Assembly: GCF_019599145.1 (NCBI RefSeq)
Contig: NZ_CP080647.1
Coordinates: forward strand, 9,920,001-9,984,000
Reading direction: 5' to 3'
Source of the DNA: Streptomyces akebiae
Lineage (GTDB): Bacteria; Actinomycetota; Actinomycetes; Streptomycetales; Streptomycetaceae
DNA length: 64,000 bases
In this document: in pieces, positions 59,713 through 64,000 of the stretch
Layout of the letters: each line of letters starts with the position of its first letter
Position numbering within the stretch: the stretch's first letter is position 1
Translations under genes and position numbers: made by a program
The notes under the pieces: generated by a model
Told to the model about the DNA's origin: nothing
Databases searched by the model: none
The model's input: only the letters and a program-made list of their open reading frames with translations

Positions 59713-61128
59713 TCAGGCGGCCGCCCCCAGCACCACGCGTGACCGGCGTTCGAAGTCCTGCACGAGGGGCTCGTGGCGGCGGGACGCCAGTCGACCCCGG
59801 AAGTCGCGGAGGGCCTGGATGGACCGCTCGCTGTGCACACCGCTGAGCGCTTCGAGCGCGTCCGTGGCCGTGGCGACGGCCTCGTCGAGGCGGTTCTGCT
59901 GGAGATGGGCCGTCGCGAGCACGGAGCGGCTGATGGCCTGGCGGCGGCGGCGGTCGGCGTGGGCGCGCACCGACGCGCTCGCGGTGTGCTCGGCCTGCGC
60001 GGCGAGGCCCAGGTCACGGAAGCAGAGCGCGGACTCGGCCTGGAGGTAGTGGTGGTCGAGGAACCGCACCCAGGGCGACTCCTCGGCGGCTCCCCGGCTC
60101 GCGTCGAGCTGCTTCTCGGCGGCGCGCAGCGCCTCGGCGGTCTCGCGGGGCCGGCCGAGCGCCGCGTGGCCGCGCGCGGACATGGCGTGCAGTCGCATCA
60201 GCCCGAGGGGACTGCCGGAGTCCTTGGCGGTGGCGACCCCGGCCCGGGCCAGGGCCACACCCTCGTCGGGGCGGCCCAGACTGGTCGCCAGATGGGACAG
60301 CCCCGCCAGGATCTGCCCGCCCAGCACATGGTCGCGGCCCTCCGCGCAGAGTCTCAGCCCCTGTGTCATGTACCGCTGGGCCAGGCCGTACTCCCCGGCG
60401 TCGTACGAACTCCACCCCGCCATGGCGGCCAGCCGGGCGGCGGCGGCGAACAGCTCGCGGCGGTGCTGCGGCGTGACTCCGCGCTGCTGGAGCAGGGGGA
60501 TCACCTCGGTGGTGAGGTACTGCACGATGCTCGTGCGGATCCCGCCGCCCCCGTAGTGGTTGTCCATCTCGTCGAACATGCGGAGCATCGCGTGGACCTG
60601 CTCCACCGGCCCGCCACCCGACACCGACGCGAGCCGGGGCGCGTCACGGCTCTCCACCAGCCACAGCAGCCAGGCCCGCTGTGGGTTCGTCAGGGCGCCG
60701 GGCACGAACGGCACGGCACCGAGCAGACTGCGTCGCGCGATGTCGGTGGAGCCCAGCTCGGCGAGGGTGTGCAGGGTCTCGGCCACGTTCTCCACGTACA
60801 TCAACGCCCGTCCCGTCACCGGTCGTCCGCGGTCGAGCGGAAATCCGAGGTCGGCCGGAGTGAGCGCGCGGCCCAGCCGTTCACCGAGGACCGCGGCGAT
60901 CAACTCCGGTGTGTTTCCCCGTGGTTGCTGGCCCTGGAGCCAGCGAGTGACGGAGGCCTTGTCGTAGTTGGTCTCCGCGCCCTGACAGCGGCCCAGTTCG
61001 TTGACCCGGAGGGCGAGGGACGCGTACGAGCAGCCCGCCTCCTTCAGGGCTGTCGCCAGCGGCTTGTTGGGCCCGCCGGCCCCTTTGACCGGGCTGCTCC
61101 TCGGTAATCCATTCGTCACGGCGGCCAT
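59713..61128 (-). CDS. NsdA-like TPR regulator
   Basis: A 471-residue Streptomyces regulator. The N-terminal DNA-binding-like segment (about residues 20-75: PLATALKEAGCSYASLALRVNE, core CSYASLALRVNELGR, then NYDKASVTRWLQGQQPRG) strongly resembles NsdA, a negative regulator of sporulation and antibiotic production, and its paralogues. Residues about 200-450 are TPR-like helices. ATG 61128 is used as start. I call it NsdA-like, not NsdA: paralogues exist and synteny is not checkable here. It is divergent from the XRE/DUF397 pair. Confidence 0.78.
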   Translation of the reverse strand: MAAVTNGLPRSSPVKGAGGPNKPLATALKEAGCSYASLALRVNELGRCQGAETNYDKASVTRWLQGQQPRGNTPELIAAVLGERLGRALTPADLGFPLDRGRPVTGRALMYVENVAETLHTLAELGSTDIARRSLLGAVPFVPGALTNPQRAWLLWLVESRDAPRLASVSGGGPVEQVHAMLRMFDEMDNHYGGGGIRTSIVQYLTTEVIPLLQQRGVTPQHRRELFAAAARLAAMAGWSSYDAGEYGLAQRYMTQGLRLCAEGRDHVLGGQILAGLSHLATSLGRPDEGVALARAGVATAKDSGSPLGLMRLHAMSARGHAALGRPRETAEALRAAEKQLDASRGAAEESPWVRFLDHHYLQAESALCFRDLGLAAQAEHTASASVRAHADRRRRQAISRSVLATAHLQQNRLDEAVATATDALEALSGVHSERSIQALRDFRGRLASRRHEPLVQDFERRSRVVLGAAA

Positions 61129-61377
61129 CCAGGTGTCGCATCGTGTCGGCGCGCGGCTTGACCCCTGCCCGCCGTGGCGCCAACTCCTGGGCGGGCCGGA
61201 GGAGTTCGAGGGACGCTGCGCAGCGTGTGCGGCAGGTCACTCGATCACTATGGTGGCCGAACGACTCAGCCCGCAACCTGCGTTCTGATAATTTCAAAAT
61301 GAACCGCGAGGACCTGTCCGTGTCAATGGATCGCGTGGCACACTGCACGCTGTGAATCCCGCCCCGGGAGGTTGCAC

Positions 61378-62253
61378 GTGAGTGAGACCCGCTCAGGAGG
61401 GAGTGCTCCTGCGGCGCCCACGGTCCTGCGCATGGTCCTCGGCAAACGGCTCCGCCAGCTGCGGGAGCGGGCCGGAGTGTCCTTCGACGACGCGGCCCGC
61501 GCCATCGAGGTCACCGCCCTGACGGTCCGCCGTATGGAGAAGGCCGAGGTCGGCCTCCGTATCCCCTACGTGAAGGAGCTGCTGCGCACCTACGGGGTCT
61601 CCGGCACCGAGATCGAGGACTTCCTCTCCCTCGCCCGCGAGGCGAACCAGCCCGGCTGGTGGCACAAGTTCCGCGATGTGCTGCCCGAGTGGTTCAGCGC
61701 CTACGTGAGCCTGGAGAGCGAAGCCGCCGTCATCCGCCTCTACGAACCCCAGTACGTCCCCGGCCTGTTGCAGACCCACGACTACGCGGCCGCCCTCATC
61801 CGGGTCGGCTTCCCCAACGCGAGCCCCGAGGAGGTCGAACGGCACGTCGCCCTGCGCCTCAGACGGCAGGACCTGCTGGTCAAACCCGAGGCGCCGGCCG
61901 TCTGGGCCATCCTCGACGAGACCGTGCTGCGTCGTCCGGTGGGCGGTCCGCAGGTGATGCGGGAGCAGATCGACCGGCTCGTCGAGGCCACGGAACGGCC
62001 CAAGGTCAGGATCCAGATCATGCGGTTCGCGGCCGGGCCGCACCCCGGTGCGTACGGCCCCTTCCACTACTTCCGGTTCGGCTTCTCCGAACTCCCCGAC
62101 ATCGTCTACACCGAGGGTCTCGCGGGCGCCCAGTACGTCGACCAGCCCGTGGACGTCGTGACCTACCTGGAGGTCCTCGACCGGATGTCCGTGCAGGCGG
62201 AACCGGTGGCTCGGACCAGGGACATCCTGGCGGCACTACGCAAGGAGTTGTGA
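61378..62253 (+). CDS. XRE-family regulator with DUF5753 domain
   Basis: A 291-residue protein of the very numerous Streptomyces XRE/DUF5753 group. The HTH is at about residues 20-75 (LGKRLRQLRERAGVSFDDAAR, core RQLRERAGVSFDDAAR), followed by DUF5753 with the diagnostic YEPQYVPGLLQTHDYA near 120 and a C-terminal YTEGLAGAQYVD. GTG 61378 has GGGAGG six bases upstream. It is followed 3 bp downstream by a DUF397 gene; such pairs behave like regulator/partner modules in development, and some have been likened to toxin-antitoxin pairs. Confidence 0.93.
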   Translation: MSETRSGGSAPAAPTVLRMVLGKRLRQLRERAGVSFDDAARAIEVTALTVRRMEKAEVGLRIPYVKELLRTYGVSGTEIEDFLSLAREANQPGWWHKFRDVLPEWFSAYVSLESEAAVIRLYEPQYVPGLLQTHDYAAALIRVGFPNASPEEVERHVALRLRRQDLLVKPEAPAVWAILDETVLRRPVGGPQVMREQIDRLVEATERPKVRIQIMRFAAGPHPGAYGPFHYFRFGFSELPDIVYTEGLAGAQYVDQPVDVVTYLEVLDRMSVQAEPVARTRDILAALRKEL

Positions 62254-62256
62254 CAC

Positions 62257-62508
62257 ATGGCAAGGACACCCGACCGCCCCGTCCACAGCGGCATGCCCGC
62301 TCCCGAACTCGGCGCCGAGGGCTGGCGCAAGCCCTGGAGCGGCACCAACGGCGGCTCCTGCGTCGAGGCCAAGCGCCTGCCCGACGGCAGTGTCGCCTTC
62401 CGCCAGTCCACCGACCCCGAGGGGCCCGCGCTCGTCTACTCGCGGGAGGAGATGGTGGCGTTCCTGGAGGGCGCGAAGGCGGGGGAGGCCGACTTCCTCA
62501 TCGCCTGA
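62257..62508 (+). CDS. DUF397 small protein
   Basis: An 83-residue protein of the DUF397 family, the usual companion of XRE/DUF5753 regulators. The signature is visible: WRKPWSGTNGGSCVEAKRL, core SGTNGGSCVEA, and VAFRQSTDPEGPALVYSREEM. AAGGAG precedes ATG 62257, overlapping the tail of the XRE gene, so the pair is co-translated. An extended GGGTGC repeat starts 39 bp after its stop codon. Confidence 0.93.
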   Translation: MARTPDRPVHSGMPAPELGAEGWRKPWSGTNGGSCVEAKRLPDGSVAFRQSTDPEGPALVYSREEMVAFLEGAKAGEADFLIA

Positions 62509-62546
62509 GGGCTCGGGGGCTCGGGATCGGGTTCGGGTTCGTCGGC

Positions 62547-62612
62547 GGGTGCGGGTGCGGGTGCGGGTGCGGGTGCGGGTGCGGGTGCGGGTGCGGGTGC
62601 GGGTGCGGGTGC
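62547..62612 (+). repeat. Eleven-unit GGGTGC tandem repeat
   Basis: GGGTGC is repeated eleven times without interruption (62547-62612). Evenly spaced GGG runs every three bases could form G-quadruplexes on the plus strand. It is non-coding and lies between DUF397 and a terminator-like hairpin. Copy number is likely to vary between strains. Confidence 0.9.
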
Positions 62613-62629
62613 GTGGGGCTTCTCGCGCC

Positions 62630-62693
62630 CACGGGGCGGAGCCGCATGTCGATACAGCCCCGCGCCCCTGAAAAGCCGGGGCTCCGCCCCGTG
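62630..62693. terminator. Long-stem terminator after DUF397
   Basis: CACGGGGCGGAGCC (62630-62643) pairs perfectly with GGCTCCGCCCCGTG (62680-62693). The loop contains CAGCCCCGCGCCCCTGAAAAG-type sequence, a motif often seen in Streptomyces 3' ends. It probably ends the XRE-DUF397 transcript. Confidence 0.7.
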
Positions 62694-62842
62694 CGTTTCC
62701 GCGGATCACTACGCCCGCACAACCGGACAACCCGCACGCGCACTCCCGACACCTCCCGGCCCCGCCCAGACTGGGGGCACCTCCGGGCCGGGCGCCGGTC
62801 CCGGGAGACCGAAACCCGCCGCGTGACACCCGAAGGGAACGG

Positions 62843-63343
62843 ATGCCACCGTCCCCCGCCCCCGCCCTCACCCGGTACCGGACCCTGATCGTCGAGGGAC
62901 ACGAAGGACGTGGCCGCACCCGCCTGCTCGCCGAGCTGGCGGACCTCGGGTTCGAGGTGCGGCGGCTGCCGTCCGTCCTGCACCACCTGGACCCCGCGCT
63001 GCCCTGCCGCGAACTCCTCGCCGGACCCGGACGCCTGGCCGTCGACGGCAACCTCATCGCGGAACTCGTCCACGGCCCGCTGCGCCGGGGCCGTTCCCGG
63101 GTCACCTGGATCCAGGCCCTGGACCTCGCCGACGCCGTGGCCGAACGCGACGGAGCCATGCTCCACCTGACCACGCCCGAGGTCACGGAAGCGGCCACCG
63201 CCTACGCCCGGGTGTTCCGCACCCTCGCCCAGCACGTACCCGTGATGACCGTCGATGTCGGCGAGCCCGGCGGCCCCGTCCGTGCACCCGCTGCTCGCCC
63301 GTCCCAACTCTGGCGTGAAGCAGGACAGTTGACGATAGGTTAG
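62843..63343 (+). CDS. P-loop-like protein with degenerate Walker A, unknown function
   Basis: A 166-residue protein whose start resembles a thymidylate-kinase P-loop, LIVEGHEGRGRTRLLAEL, but the Walker A Lys is Arg (GRGRT instead of GSGKT). The rest has alternating strands and helices (LAVDGNLIAELVHG, LTTPEVTEAATAYARVF, VMTVDVG), consistent with a small kinase-like fold. Activity may be lost. ATG 62843 follows GAAGGGA. It is followed 34 bp later by the DUF574 methyltransferase. I do not recognise a named family. Confidence 0.65.
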   Translation: MPPSPAPALTRYRTLIVEGHEGRGRTRLLAELADLGFEVRRLPSVLHHLDPALPCRELLAGPGRLAVDGNLIAELVHGPLRRGRSRVTWIQALDLADAVAERDGAMLHLTTPEVTEAATAYARVFRTLAQHVPVMTVDVGEPGGPVRAPAARPSQLWREAGQLTIG

Positions 63344-63377
63344 CGACGACCACGCGATGTGAGGCAGGAGAGTTCCC

Positions 63378-64000
63378 ATGGCAGACGGCCACCCCACTCC
63401 CGATCAGGAAGCCCTGTCGAAGATCGACACCACGGTGCCCCACTCGGCCCGTATCTGGAACTACTGGATGGGCGGCAAGGACAACTACGAGGTCGACCGT
63501 GAGGCGGGCGACGCCTACCGCGAGATCGCCCCCAACATCGAGACGATGGCCCGCGCCTCCCGCGTCTACCTCATCCGCACGGTCACCTTCGTGGCCCGCG
63601 AGCGCGGGATCCGCCAGTTCCTGGACATCGGCACCGGACTTCCGACGTACGACAACACCCACCAGGTGGCCCAGAAGGTCGCCCCCGAGTCCCGCATCGT
63701 CTATGTCGACAACGACCCGCTCGTACTGCGGCACGCGCAGGCGCTGCTCACCAGCACCCCCGAAGGGGTCACCGACTACGTCGACGCCGACCTGCGCGAC
63801 CCGGACACCATCCTCGAGGCCGCCGGGAAGATCCTCGACCTCGACAAGCCGGTGGCCCTGATGCTGATGGGCATCCTCGGCCACATCCAGGACTACGAGG
63901 AGGCCAAGGAGATCGTCCGCCGCCTCCAGGCCGCCCTGCCGTCCGGGAGCTACTTCGTCCACTACGACAGCACGGACACCGACGCCGAACTCAAGCGCGC
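63378..64000 (+). CDS. DUF574-type SAM-dependent methyltransferase (partial)
   Basis: Runs off the right edge; about 207 residues are in the window. The opening TTVPHSARIWNYWMGGKDNYEVDREAGD (core ARIWNYWMGGKDNY) is diagnostic of the SAM-dependent methyltransferase family DUF574, abundant in Streptomyces, with unknown substrates. The SAM site is FLDIGTGLPTYDNTHQVAQ (core FLDIGTGLPT), then YVDNDPLVLRHA. GGCAGGAG precedes ATG 63378. Family-typical length is about 270 residues, so roughly 60 residues lie outside. Confidence 0.92.
   Translation, partial: MADGHPTPDQEALSKIDTTVPHSARIWNYWMGGKDNYEVDREAGDAYREIAPNIETMARASRVYLIRTVTFVARERGIRQFLDIGTGLPTYDNTHQVAQKVAPESRIVYVDNDPLVLRHAQALLTSTPEGVTDYVDADLRDPDTILEAAGKILDLDKPVALMLMGILGHIQDYEEAKEIVRRLQAALPSGSYFVHYDSTDTDAELKR

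Overview
The window reads as high-GC actinobacterial chromosome, almost certainly Streptomyces. The evidence is GC-rich codon use, leaderless genes with TAGNNT -10 boxes, and families typical of the genus: a PopR/ClpP3/ClpP4 group, melC tyrosinase, streptophobe, DUF6777, DUF397, DUF6624 and an NsdA-like regulator. It looks like a mixed accessory and conserved region, with no ribosomal or tRNA genes seen.

Positions 1-23.3 kb hold an iron-regulated hydroxamate siderophore cluster. A giant NRPS (minus strand, start at 17548, running off the left edge) has five adenylation domains. Two carry inserted N-methyltransferases, and the start of an epimerase-like domain lies at the edge. The substrate codes I read are unassigned-Ser-N5-hydroxyornithine-Ser-unassigned. 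Divergent from it are two FecCD-type permeases and an FepC-type ATPase, followed by a formyltransferase and an ornithine N5-hydroxylase transcribed divergently. Three DmdR/IdeR-type iron boxes sit at 17609, 17716 and 21893. This set of genes fits an N-methylated formyl/hydroxy-ornithine peptide of the scabichelin/albachelin kind (family-level inference).

Positions 23.4-27.1 kb carry an unusual four-gene run: two small His-rich membrane-anchored proteins, a cysteine-synthase-like PLP enzyme with an altered cofactor-contact loop, and an overlapping MFS transporter. Its function is unknown, and a metal- or siderophore-linked role is only a guess.

Positions 27.2-50.5 kb are mostly independent housekeeping and accessory genes: streptophobe and DUF6777, an FG-GAP secreted protein, DinB, the popR-clpP3-clpP4 protease module with a visible PopR box, VOC proteins, TerC, an SGNH lipoprotein, DUF3105 with a third His/Cys-rich protein, RNase HI, the melC1-melC2 tyrosinase operon, a salicylyl-CoA-hydroxylase-like monooxygenase, a 205-bp MITE-like element abutting alkB, AIM24, a Nudix hydrolase, a lysG/lysE pair, an EntS-like MFS exporter and an aldo/keto reductase.

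Positions 51-64 kb hold a decayed HTH-STAND NTPase-beta-propeller gene with three single-base frameshifts, an orphan mraY copy outside any dcw cluster, and a regulatory neighbourhood: HATPase, DUF6624, an SDR behind an unusual hairpin/repeat region, an NsdA-like regulator, an XRE/DUF397 pair, a degenerate P-loop protein and a truncated-by-window DUF574 methyltransferase.
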